Translations under genes and position numbers: made by a program
Shown: positions 47,845 through 59,895 of the stretch, in pieces
How positions within the stretch are numbered: position 1 is the first letter of the stretch
How the letters are laid out: every line of letters begins with the position of its first letter
Source: Coprinus comatus
Taxonomy: Eukaryota; Basidiomycota; Agaricomycetes; Agaricales; Agaricaceae
Reading direction: 5' to 3'
NCBI GenBank assembly: GCA_034638255.1
Contig: JAWPGT010000082.1
Location: 33,285-97,284, forward strand
Length of the DNA stretch: 64,000 nt
Notes under the pieces: generated by a model
What the model saw: the letters and a program-made list of their open reading frames with translations, nothing else
What the model was told of the DNA's origin: nothing
The model's database searches: none

Positions 47845-50530
47845 TCACTCTTGGACATGGTAACGTGTAGACAGAGATGGAGTCGATGTAGTGATTTGTA
47901 GATCTTGTACCGCAGAGGGCAAGGCTTTGTTTACGGTCCCAAGTCCAACGCTGTCTGATTGTGAGGAGGGAGTGATAACGTGTGAGTCTTGACTGGTGGA
48001 TGTCTCGTTGGAAAGAGGTGATGTGGGTTGACCGGATGCGGAAGTTGAAATCACATTCGTGACTGGTGGGATTTCTGGCCTAGCAGGCACAACTGAAACA
48101 CTATTAGATGAATATTGTTCGAAATCTTGTGATGATGAGAGAACGGGTGAAACTGGATTTCGAGTGCCAACGCCCGGTGTAGTGGCTGTTTTATGAAATT
48201 TGTTGGATTACAAGGGAGCTGACAAGGAGGGTGTAGTGGATGTGGGTAGAGTTTTTATAAGGTGTATTGCTGGGGTGACTTGGCCAGTTGTTTCAATGCA
48301 TAAGTCCTTGGCTTTGAGTAAAATTTTAGATATATTACAGCAAGAGATGAACTTGCGACATACCGGAAGTGGATATATACACTATATTTCCAGATCCTTT
48401 GACACCTGACTCGACGACCTGATGTATGCCCCATACCTCCTTCAATCTTTGGTTAAAGTTGTCTATCAAACCCCATACAGGCTCCAGATCTTCGCCATAG
48501 CCAGGTCTAGGCAGTGTACGTGGAATGGTGAATTGCTTTGGGTGCAGGATAGAATATTCTGAGGGAGAGTGTTGAAGGTGTTCTTCTGCAGCAGAGAGTA
48601 TTGTGTTGAGGATTGTTTTGATGGAAGGGAGTACGTCGGATAGCACATATGAGTGTTGTAGGATGTGTTTAGTGTAGAGAAAGATGTCACTCAATGAGCT
48701 TTCTTTGCCAATGAGACGCTTCGAGGCAAGGTCCTCTATGATTTTGAGGAAGTGATATGCATGGTCTGAGAAGTAATGGTGGTCAGAGAGAGATGGCAGA
48801 GTAGATGAGAAGACGAACTGCAGTCAATAAAGCATTTATCACACTTCACAAGCAGCCTGCCAAGTATTGGTGCGATGTCGTTGTAGTGTGCAGAGTCCAC
48901 AGAACGAAAGACGTGGTTAAATATCCAGACCAAGGCACCACACCTATGCTCTGAGCTGAACTTATCCCGGAGTTTGTTGCAGAGATGACGTATGTGAGGA
49001 AGTGGTAGAGTAGTTGGACGCTTACACAGTTCAACCAAAATAATAGTTATCTCACCCGAATGCCCAGAGTCTTGATCGATCACATGACAGGCAACAGCAA
49101 CCGCATTCTCTACAGTGACCCACGTAGTCTCAGGGCTCCTCAAGCCAATGGCAATGTCTTGTAAGAGAACTAGTACAAATATTACTAAAGGAATATATAT
49201 AGCATATGTGGACTTACCTCTTCGAGAATCACGGTCCATATTACCAATGGATTTCTCTAAAGCTAAAATATCTGACAGAGGGGCAGGACATTTCAACGAG
49301 ACAGCTGACTTATTCCATTCTGTCAGTGTTGCAATCACACTGCCTTTGCACGATTTTCTGGATAATTTCCGTGTTATTGATGTTATTCTCTTGTTCAAAT
49401 GATGTCAATAACTCTTGCTCTTCCCAATTCCATTTCAGATCACCAGGTGTATCCTTGTTCTTCAACTTCATCCATATCCCATGACAAGAAGCAAATACCA
49501 TGCACGAGTATGCATCAGGGCAACTGTAGTCACCTGTCTATGCTCGCATGATATCCACAACAATGATTGAGTTATTGTTTCTACCACTCCTGATTTCTCT
49601 CTCCACCTTTTCACACCATTCGTATCATAGTCCATCCAACTACTGATACCCTTCAGTGTGCTCCAGAAGTCTGATTTCATCTTCAATACCGGCAGATTGG
49701 TGATAACGAAAAGCTTTTGCACAATTAAATGAAAAAGCCATGATTGAGGTGATTGATACGGACAAAGGACAGGTCAAGATAGAGCCTGGTTGTCCTCACC
49801 AGAGGATTTCCCTATGAGGAAGAGGAATTGACATGTTGGGAGAACAGTGGTACAAATGATGAATACACCTGAGATAATGACAAGAGAAGCCACAGGTCCT
49901 GATGCGCAAGTGATTTTGATTCTAATTGTGAGTATGTGAATCCAGCAAAGAAGAGACCAAGTGCGATGAGTAGGAGAAGTGGTAACATATTCAGAATTGT
50001 TACAACACCCCAACGTTGGAGACTCTCATGACATTGTTGTTGTAACATAGGTCCTCCTTGTTTGACATGCTAGTGATATTCCGACAAACTCTCGCAGCCA
50101 CTGTAGACACACAATTCCTCCGACAATGGCAACTAGGCTGAGTGCAAGGCTGACAGAATATAAGAGGTTAATGTGCTGAGCATAAAAGGAGGGTGTGTTT
50201 TCTGGTCGGAGATTAATGGGAAGGTTTGCTTGAGGATTCGATTGATTGTAGAGTTGAGAAACAATTGTCTGCAGTAAGAGAACGGTCATGTCAGCAGGAT
50301 CGCCCTGTATTGTCCTAGCTGCTTCAATGGTGAAGGCAGTGACGATGGCTGAAAAGAGACCTGCCTATGTATCTTCAGTGTAATTTGAAAGAGGTAGTCA
50401 GACTACTTACAAAAATGAGGAGGTTCTGTAACTCTTCCTTCCAAATGTATATGTATCCTTTGTTAACGCTTCAGCTTTTTTGTTCAAATCTTCCCATCTT
50501 GTCACATCTACTCCCTCATCAAGGATCTTC
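47845..50530 (-). pseudogene. DUF6535-type membrane protein gene, block copy B
   Basis: Collinear with 6254-3747. An upstream exon (about 50530-50410, ARWED/LNKKAEALT-like) precedes an intron and the AGLFSAIVTAF exon, which copy A lacks. Hydrophobic segments (LLYSVSLALSLVAIVGGIVCL and others) are present, but the frame breaks several times between 50290 and 49470. A normal-looking intron with donor GTAAGT lies at about 49155-49215, the one deleted from copy A. The C-terminal Ser/Thr-rich tail ends near 47845. Multiple frame breaks make it a pseudogene. Confidence 0.6.
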
Positions 50531-51189
50531 AACTTCTACGGGTCTATATCTCAAAATTGGATAAGAATATACATTGAATAGTTTCACTTACAGGATCTAT
50601 ACCTTCAAATGCTATTTTCTTAGTGTCAATAATTGTTTGTAAAAATTAGGAAAGAGGAACTGTGTTTGAATTTGTCAGGATATATTTATTTGGATTGAAG
50701 CAAAGCATCACTCACCCCACGATGACGAGGCATACAAGTTTCAAATGTAGACTGTTGTTTTATTTGAGTGAGTATCAGATGTTGAGGATGAACAAGTAAT
50801 TTGTTAGTACTTGTGGTAGTCAATGTTAAAATGTAAACATTCAGTTCTTTCAAACACAGACACGTGCACAGCATTATGCTGTTCATCTATCCAATTCACT
50901 GTTACATAATAGCATGTTCTTCGAAGCATCAGTTATGGTATGTCAATCCTAAAAAAAAAAAAACCCTACCTGCTATAGAACTTGCCTATGATCTGGGCAG
51001 AACACAAAAATAACACATGCACTCTTAGTGAGAGGAAGGACCGGCTGATCCTCGTTGTAAAAAATACCCAGTCTTTTAACGCATTGGTGATGGTCGTCAC
51101 AAAGGTACAAGGTGTACATCATGGTACCAATGTAACTCAATGGGCCAAGAATTTGGACAGAAGAGTAAAACCGTACTGGATCGTTATAT
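50531..51189. other. spacer, no recognised gene
   Basis: Contains an A13 run at 50951-50963. Nothing else supported. Confidence 0.4.
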
Positions 51190-51965
51190 TCTTCACTACC
51201 AAAACTCTCTTTCACTGATTGAAATCATCTATCACCACTTACATCAACTTTGTGAGGTGAGTTCATGCTGCATTTACTCAATCTGATGGCTGAATGGAAT
51301 CTATATGTTCAGTTGTGTTTTTGTACAGCGACTGACCATATCACAACGGCCCATGGGTAGTGATCTCATATGAACTCAGGTCGAAGAAACGCGGAACTTT
51401 GATTACCGCCTGAGGTGTTAGAGCAGAGTGCATGATATTCATCGCTGAAGCGGGTATTGGTGATGCCATCCCCTCAACAACAACACATATCCCAAACATA
51501 ATCACCTTCAATAAAATCTGCACTAACTCATTGTCCATGGCGCAGCTCACACTAATGTCGCTTATCGGGAGCAGGGACTGGGTTTGACTGAAGTCGATGC
51601 GTTACACACCTTTGAGCTAGGGAAACCAGGAATCAGTGGAAATATGAACATCAGAACACATATTATTAGGCGGTGAGTTGTCTCACGTCTCGTTCACCTG
51701 TGTACTCCCCAAAAGCTCACTCTCAACAACATCACTTCAAAATTCCAATGCCTGTTACAATCAAAGAGCTAGGGTTTCATATTAAGCCTGCATTTCAAGT
51801 AAGTGAATTGCCATGGATATCACGGTGAGCGAAAGGACCAGTAATATTTATCTTGTGAGTTCTTTCTATCTTGTTCTACACCAGCGATCATTTTCACGTA
51901 CTTGGATAACATTTTGCATCTACAGGAACCTGTAGGGAATCTCCTAAACTCATGAAAAAAGATAT
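51190..51965 (+). pseudogene. unrecognised multi-exon gene, third partial copy
   Basis: Matches 1850-2590 and 45830-46580. It keeps the intron with GTGAGT donor and TTTTGTACAG acceptor, the NVAYREQGLGLTEVDALHTFELGK exon followed by a GTGAGT donor, and VTIKELGFHIKPAFQVSELP. The last exon is truncated near 51960. Function unknown. Confidence 0.4.
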
Positions 51966-52408
51966 CTAGTGGCGCTCCCTTAATCTACAGTGAGTTGTGG
52001 TAGAGGCTCACTATATATACACCTGATACACTGTACTAATTAAACACCTGTATTCAACGTCTCATACTTTGTCTAATTCCACACCTTCCTTTGTTTCATC
52101 CTCTGTATTTCATTTCTCTTCTTCTTCTTCTTCTTCTTTCGTATCAGTGGAAGCCAAGAACAAAGTCACGAAAAATGTGGACTCAACCAAATTCTGAAAT
52201 TCTTTTAACCCAGTAGAGGCCTCGCCGGGAAGGGGGTGAAGAGAACTGACAGATCCTTTACCATGTATCTCCATTTTGCTTGCCGCCCCAGTAAAATCTT
52301 CCGAGTCGGCACTTCAGCTACTCACTATACACCACTCGGGCTGATTGTGTTCAAAAATTTAAGTGATCATAATGTACAAAATGTCCAACAAAATTTGTGC
52401 TGCTAAAA

Positions 52409-55332
52409 TTACAGATTAACAGGATGTGCTGATCTTCCACAACACTCGTCACATTGACAAGGAGCATCATCTGGTACCGGCACTACTGGTAGAAGTACGG
52501 TAGCCCCATTATCACCAGAAGTCTTTGTCTCTGGAACACTTGTCGCTTTAGTATTACCAGACTCATCACCTTCCTGAGTCTCGGCTTTTAATCTTCCAAC
52601 AACCACAACAGGTGCATCTTTATGGGTATACACCCTTAAGCCAAGATAAACCTCATTCTCGTCATCCGAAAGGATTGTATACTTGGTTGGGTCCGCATTT
52701 CCAATGCCTATAGTCGAAACAATAGTAGTATATTGAAGCTCGTTGGATTTGTGAGGATGTTTTGGATCGGGGACGTTCAATTCCGGTTCCTCGCTCCTTG
52801 GATGAAAAGGGAATACCATATTGGGAGCCCGGTGCTTGGGATCTTGGGTCTGTTTTAAATTGCTTTCGGTAGTGTCTAAAAAACTGCTGACATGCGTGAG
52901 GGACTTGGTGGTGTTGGGGAGATTTCTTGTTTCTTCCTTTTCTTCACAGTAGTAACAACCGTTGTTGTTGTTGTTGTCACTGTTTCGTCGTCAGATCCTT
53001 CAGTTTCACCTGTTATTTCCTTGGTATCCTTGGTTTCGCAATTATCGACTGAGACTTTTGTCTCGTTTTCCTTCTTTGCCTTTTCGTCTTCTTCCTGCTT
53101 AGCCTTTTCCTCCTGCTCCTTTTCAAATTTCACAAAGTCTGTTTCGATTAAGATTCCAATGGAGTAGGAATGTAATTTGCATGCGCCCTATTATAGCACT
53201 TTTGGATCAGCACGAAAGGGACTATGGTAGCCTACCACACTCACTTTTGATCAAAGTCTATGACAGAAAAGTCATGCTCAGTAATAGAAAAACTGGATAT
53301 TCATGCTAGGTACAACTCACTTGAAGCAATGGAACAACTTTTCGCTCTTTCCATATATATCAGTGATAACTTCCTCAATTGCCAATCGTCAATAACAGTA
53401 TTGACCGCCTTCGACGTATCATACTCCCTGTCTATCTTAACCTTGAAAACGGAGCATAATTAGACACGTATAACATTGATGAGTTGAGATGAACAATACT
53501 TGCATAGACAAAATATGTTCCCACATCCAACTCAATTTCGAGATTCACGCTCCTGTTCCAAAACTTGGCATGTACCGATTCTGCTACTGGTTCCTTTTGA
53601 CCTGCTTTGACGAGAATGAAGTCAAACGTCCAATCTGATCTACCAGAAATATCACGGAAGTAACGCTGATCGAGTTGGGATAGTACGATGACTGTAAGCG
53701 TAGGGGCCGATAACGTGAATGTAACTAGAATAAGAGAATATTAATATTAAATAAAGGAGTAACGGGAGATAGAGAAACTCACAAGAGACATCCCCATACG
53801 AACGTGCGGTCGGTAGTGGTCGGCAAGATACACGGAGCCACTGAGAGGACATTATCCAGGTATCGTCAAATAAGACTGTTCGATCAACCTGGGAGAAAGA
53901 GTCGAGCCAATCTTTATCTACATATGTACTCCAAGGTAAGCTCCCTGTTGTAAACTTGTGGTTAAGATAGATAGAGATGATTGAAACTTACACTCCATGA
54001 CGAACTGGCCATCATCACCAAAAACATGCCCTAGGTCATCCAACACCTCCAACCATTCTTTTGTCCATTCCTTGCTTCCATCACTCCAAGGCCCCGTCCA
54101 TTCCACTTTTCCCCACGGATTTCTCACCACAACAAATCTCTTTCCTTTGCATTCTACGGCTCTCAAAACAGAATATGCGTGGTTTCCGATCAGGCCCTGC
54201 ACCCGTATATCATACTTCTTGTTGCGAGTAGTATCAAGCTCATCAAAAGAACAAGCAAATAAACGATCTTTGTTTGCACTAAGGAGTTCTTCTTTCCAGA
54301 ACCTATCTGTGTCCAAAATATCCTATCACACAATCCAGATGCCCATTAAAAGAAGAAAAAAGCAGATCCGAGAAATGCAGACACCTTGGTTTGTAAGAAG
54401 CTTGAAACACCACCCGTAAGATCTTCAACCGCTTCACAAGTCTGTCCACCATTCAAAAACGAATAATTTCCATGTAGTTTTGCGTAAGCCTTTTCAATGA
54501 GTGGAACCCAGGTCTCTCCTAAAGATCCTGAACTGGCAAAATATAGAGTCTTCCCACCACGACGTGCAGATATGTTGTAGCGTTCTTTGTCGTAATGATA
54601 TAGCTGTTGTTCGTCTGACGTCAGTTCTTCGTATTTTGGAACGCGTGTGAACAACAAGCTTTAGGATACAAAACATGTGAGAATGGACTCATCAAGAGCA
54701 AAAGGTGCAATTACTGACTCGTCAATGACAACAGTCACCCAAGCGTTGTCCCTGAAGAATATGAAGCCATAAACTCCAACTGCTTCATCACGCTAATAAA
54801 CTTTTGTTAGAGCTTGCAAACCACGACTAAATCCCGATTATCTACCTTGACACAGAATAATTTCACCAACTCCCGCACGTTAGAAACTGTCGCTAAAGCA
54901 GAAAGAAACCAACAATCTCCCAAAGCACCTTGTACGATATCATTTGCATCTGGCTCCCCACCCACAAAAAATTGTGGGTTATCAAATATTTGTGTAACTC
55001 GATGAACATCCGCAGGAGTAAATGAATCTTCAGAACGTCGAATTATCCCGTACAAGCATCGATTCTTATCATTTTCTAGATCGAAATCGATATCACTACA
55101 TTTGTATACAACAGGGATTAATTAGTATTTGGATAGAAGAACGGAAGATACAAGAGAAAGATAGGGAAAACACGCACCGGAATTTTCGATTCTTCGAACG
55201 ACAATCTTTACTAATTCTTTCAACCTCTTTTGTACAATCATCAATTGCCTTCTTCAACTCTGATGTGACCAACAACCCAGGCTGTTGTTGTGCAAACGTT
55301 ACCATATGTAGGGGAGTTGCTGTAGCCATCAA
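52409..55332 (-). CDS. calpain-family cysteine protease
   Basis: A multi-exon gene from ATG 55332. Exons read as 55332-55178, 55095-54846, 54792-54719, 54658-54385, 54322-53992, 53917-53783, 53724-53504, 53441-53321, 53257-53245, then 53187 onwards to 52409. The catalytic Cys lies in GALGDCWFLSAL (codon 54914-54912), His in GNHAYSV (54181-54179) and Asn in RNPWG (54121-54119), so the peptidase C2 triad is complete. C2-like beta-sandwich regions follow (FTFTLSAPTLTVIVLSQLDQR, LEIELDVGTYFVYVKIDR), then a Lys/Glu-rich linker and a second beta-rich part. It is a calcium-type intracellular regulatory protease by family. Intron 7 is GC-AG (GCAAGT) and exon 9 has 13 nt. In the last exon the frame changes twice, so the C-terminus is uncertain. 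Confidence 0.88.
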
Positions 55333-56960
55333 TTAGTAGTTCCGTTGAGCACGACCTTTTATGTATCCGGAAGGGGCTGTTCGTTGTGATGACAGTACAT
55401 TTTGACGCTCAAACCAAATCCTTAGTAAGAGCCCAAAGCGCTACATAACGAGACTGGCCTCCCAATTGTCGTCAGCGTACATGGAGTCCACATCAAAAAA
55501 ACAATTTGTCTGGGAGTGAACCGTGATGAGACAGTGTAAAAGCGAAGCCCTGAGTTGACGAAATGGGGTCAAATGATTGATGGGCGATGCACAGATCATT
55601 GATCAGGATGTTGAAAACTAGACTTCTAAATCACCAACCAAAAGTATGCATGGTTTTTGAGGTTTTTGAGGTTTTATATGGCAACAGTGAACTTACCTTC
55701 GAAGAGGATTTTATCACACGGTAGTCCAACCCATATACTACACAAACTCGTTCTTTATTTGAGTTAACCTGGGGTAGCTCTTTTTAGAGCATTGATCCAT
55801 CGAATACCCTCTCTTCTCTAGAATTGCAACAGCTTTCTATCACCGATCATATAAATGAATAATTCTTGCACACAAAGTCACGTCTGGAACTCGGGGGTGA
55901 GTCCGACGATACTGCGCCATCATTGGGAATTGTTGGGAACAAAAGCTACATTGATATAGTGGATTGAATAGGTTGCGGAGTGCTCATAAAGTCCCGAGCA
56001 ATTTTCGAACTGCTTGGAGGTACCAAGCTGATGGAAGCAAGTCAGAAGCATGATCGGCGCTCATTTATTCGAATACAATCCGATCCAGTCGGCAGATTAT
56101 TTATATATAGAAGGACAAAGTCCTGATATTGACTCTTAGGCAAATCATTCAGTGTAATTTCAATGCAGTGATTCAATTTATTTGCACCAAAGTTCATGAG
56201 ACCTCAGATTAAACCCCAGGGCTGGTGGCTGGAATCCGGAATCATCTTGAAATACATATTGACTTCAAGCCGTAGTGCGTAAAGCTTAACTCGACATGGG
56301 GGGTATTCGCCAACCTTGCACCGCTGATTTATCTGATCACCGAGTTTCAAAGTATTTTTTTATTATAAGTATAACAAGTTTCATGCTCCAAAGAAGTGGA
56401 AGGGTATGTAACCACACACAATAGTACCGTACATTTAATTCGACACTTTTAGATCTGACTCGGGACCTTACAATTGCCAATTTATTGAAACAATAACATC
56501 CCACCCTATCGATCGCTCATCGATTCATCCAAGCATCTAACATCTAGGTTTTACATAGTCACAACTCACCAACTAAGTAGTACCTACGGTACCCTCACAA
56601 GTATATTTTCCTCTTAGATAATGTATAGCCAATATATATAAATGTGCTTGAGCCTTGACGGCTTTTCTGTATGCATTATTAAAGTCTTCCGAGTCTGGTT
56701 AATCCAAGTACTACACTGAGAGACAGAAGAGAGAGAGGATAAGATTTCAAAAGTCAGACTCAGTACAAGTGAATGTGCGTGAAACGGAAAGGAAGGAAAG
56801 ACAAGAGCAAGTTGATAGAATAGAAATGAGAAAGCAGAGCACAACGAAACAAGAACAAAAACAAACAAGCAGGTCTAGTTATACATTGACAATCCAGTAA
56901 GCGAATGAGTAAGATATTTGAACGAGACACCAGATAAAAGAAAAATGGGAATGGGTGTAG
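55333..56960. other. spacer between calpain start and Opi1-like 3' end
   Basis: No gene, tRNA or repeat family recognised. Calpain promoter side at left, probable Opi1-like 3' UTR at right. Confidence 0.5.
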
Positions 56961-59695
56961 CTATGGATCAACTTCCATTCGCATAGATTGTTCCTTTCTT
57001 ATCATAACTTTATCGTCGTCTAACGGTGGCAATCCAATCACACCAAGTTTGGGGGTGTTATAACGTGAGTTGATGTGCATTGATGAAAGAGGAATGACGA
57101 CAGGACTAGGGGTATTGGTAGCGGTTCCATAGATATCACGGGTGGACATGGAGGGAGACGCAAACGAACCCCCAGTAGGGGTCGAAGGCATACTGGAAGC
57201 AGCAGTGTACGTGGAGCTTTGATATCCGTTTCCAAAACTAAGACTGGTAGCTGTAGTGAGGGGAGATGGTGGTATGGATCCCGAAAAGGATGCCTCATCT
57301 TCAGCAAGGGTAGATGATGTACTGGCACCCCGTCGATGTTTTTGAAAGAGAATGTGGTATTCTTCTCGCGTCCTAACACGTTGTCCCGATTCATGACTTG
57401 ACGTTTGTACAAGTCCAAGTTCCTCATTGAGCGTCGCTTCGTCGACATCATCCTGGCTAACTCGATTGACTCCAACCATTCGTAAACGGTTAACCCATCT
57501 AGAGTTGGGTAGATTAGTGTATGTGATAGGAAAATGCATATAGATACATACGCATCAGCACGATCTAAACTATCCTTCACAACTCCAGTGACATTCCGCA
57601 TCATATCTAAACTTTCAGTTGCAAGTGTCAAAATTCTCTGAGCAGCAGCAGTAGCGTTCGAGCGAGATAGTTGGGGAGGGGCCGATCCGGAATATGAGTG
57701 GGAATGAGTGTGAGTGTGAGAGTGCCCATGGTGATGTGAGTCGGGGGTTGGTGAAGTAGCTCTGGAAGAAGTTCCACGTTCTCTATGAGCTGCACGTTTA
57801 TCCCGCCCTTGGCCTCTGCGCAAAACACCTGTACTACTACCAGCTGCCGCCACCGTCCCGCTCTCCCGTTCGCGTTCACCACCCACTGGGCCCGACAAGC
57901 CACTCGCTCCTCCTGCCCGGGTAGCCCAACGTTGTGGTAGATTAAGAATGAAACCTCTGACTTTTCCACGAGCAGGTTCTGGCAGGGCTCCTCCCGCGTA
58001 CTTGCTTACAACATCGACCATTTGACGGACAGTAACTACAATATCTTTTCTTACTTCAGTGAGTTTTTGTAAGTGTTCTTCGGAAATGGGTGGACGTCGT
58101 TGAGCATTTGTGTTTGGTTGAGGGTTAGGTTGGATGGCTTCCATGAAGTCACGGAGGATGAGAATTTGTGCGTCAATATGGGCCGTTGCAGACTACAGCC
58201 AGATGTGGTTAAAATGGGAAAAGGCACAGTTTTAAAAAGATTCCTCACCTGTAACCATTGTAAACAATATTTCAATCGTCTCATATTTTCATCACTCAAA
58301 GCTACACCAAGACCTCCAGCCTCGAGAAGCATGGCCTGCCATCGACTTCTCTGAGCAACTTGTCGTTCTGGATTGGTGGTTGACGTCTGTGTTTGTTGTG
58401 AATCCCTTGATTCGTCTCTACGGGATCTTGATTGCGCATCACGGGGGTATGATGATGAAGAAACGGATGGTCTTGAAGATGCTTTTTGTACATGGGGTAG
58501 TGGTTCCGTACTTGATTCTGATTTGGGGGATAGAGTGCTTGTCTCATGAGAGCGATTATAAGAGTCTGTAGCTAAAAGCATGGGTGAATAATCTTCATAC
58601 AGTATTTATGAACCAAGCACATACATTGTATCCATTTAGGAACACTCCTATCGCTCCCCCTCGTATACTTGCTCAACGTCCTGTTGATATCGGTCCTTTT
58701 CACGAGACATGTCTTCAATAGAGCCATCCAGTGTCTTGGTCCTTAGCTTGGGTCGCCCTCGTCCATCGTCTCTATTAGTGGGGGAAGAACTTGAAGTATC
58801 CTCAGAAATGGGTTGGAAAGTAGGAGTTTGCGTTGGAGAAACGGGAGATCTGGGAGACGATGCATCGGGACCGACAGATGGTCTTCGGTATCGATCGAAC
58901 TGTATGAAAGATGTCAATACCATTGTTGACCAACCACCAACATCGACAAAGCGCATGTAGTCAATTTATTCTGATAAATGAAGCACAGGGGTGTGATCCA
59001 TGACATTACACCACAATACACCGATAAATATCCATTAAGCGGCAATGTGTAAAGCATTCCTTGGATAACCCCACGATCCACTGTAGGCAGATGAACAACA
59101 GACGAAGAGGCCATGCGTCACCATTGCCAATGGTGCTGGTGCCCCTGTATGCGCTTTCAATATAGGCACACTGAAACTTAAACTCACCTTATCAAGTTGA
59201 CGGCATGCAAACTCATCGAGCTGATTGACTGGAAGGCGATTTATAACAGGCTTTGATATGGTTTTAACACTCGACTCGACCATCTGAGCACCATACTGCA
59301 GTAATCGCATGTGATAAGCAAAACTAGTATTACCAAAAAAATAATAATAGTAAAAACACACTTTGACAACTCTGGAGGATGCTTTTCCATGTTCATAGGC
59401 CCGGATTGCTGTTCCAAATAGTGGCAACGAGGACATGCGTGATACAAAATCTGAGCTTGATGACTGAGTCAATTCACTTTCATCATTTCTGCTGCTTCTA
59501 GACGATGCACGGCCTGCTCAAGATGAAGTTAGATATACCAAGGAAAAAAGGCTGATCCGTAGTCTCGGGCTCACCATCGCCTGAAGCGGAAGCACGAGAA
59601 CGCATGTCACCGAGGGCCCTGACAGCAATATCGCGGCGCACATTCTCGTCGTCGTTGCCTGCGACGGCGGGGGGCGGATTGGGCAAGGGCGGCAT
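56961..59695 (-). CDS. Opi1-family transcriptional repressor
   Basis: Start ATG at 59695, stop at 56961. Exons: 59695-59575, 59513-59362, 59295-59188, 58899 to about 58670, 58571-58249, 58192-57552 and 57498-56961. Family motifs in order: DIAVRALGDMRS; SSLPLFGTAIRAYEHGKASSRVVK; YGAQMVESSVKTISKPVINRLP and QLDEFACRQLDK; then RSRWQAMLLEAGG, MRRLKYCLQWLQ, and helical blocks with RGFILNLPQRW. Known Opi1 of yeast binds phosphatidic acid and represses inositol and phospholipid genes; the same role is inferred here. His-rich (HHHGHSHTHTH) and Ser/Thr-rich linkers are present. The exon 4-5 junction is uncertain: the best donor is out of phase with the acceptor. It lies 200 bp downstream of the Msn2-like gene, same strand. 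Confidence 0.85.
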
Positions 59696-59895
59696 GGTGG
59701 TGGGTGAGGGAAGCGTTGGGGAAGGCCATGAGATTGTGTATAAGACTTGGATATTGCATGTGAAAACACCTGACCAAACAATGCCAAACACCACCTGACC
59801 AACGCTTATCCCCATCCCCTTTGGGACCAGTAGTGGCTACTCGCTTAGATCTCTTATAGTATAATTTAATTAAAATTCTATCTGCAAAATGTACT

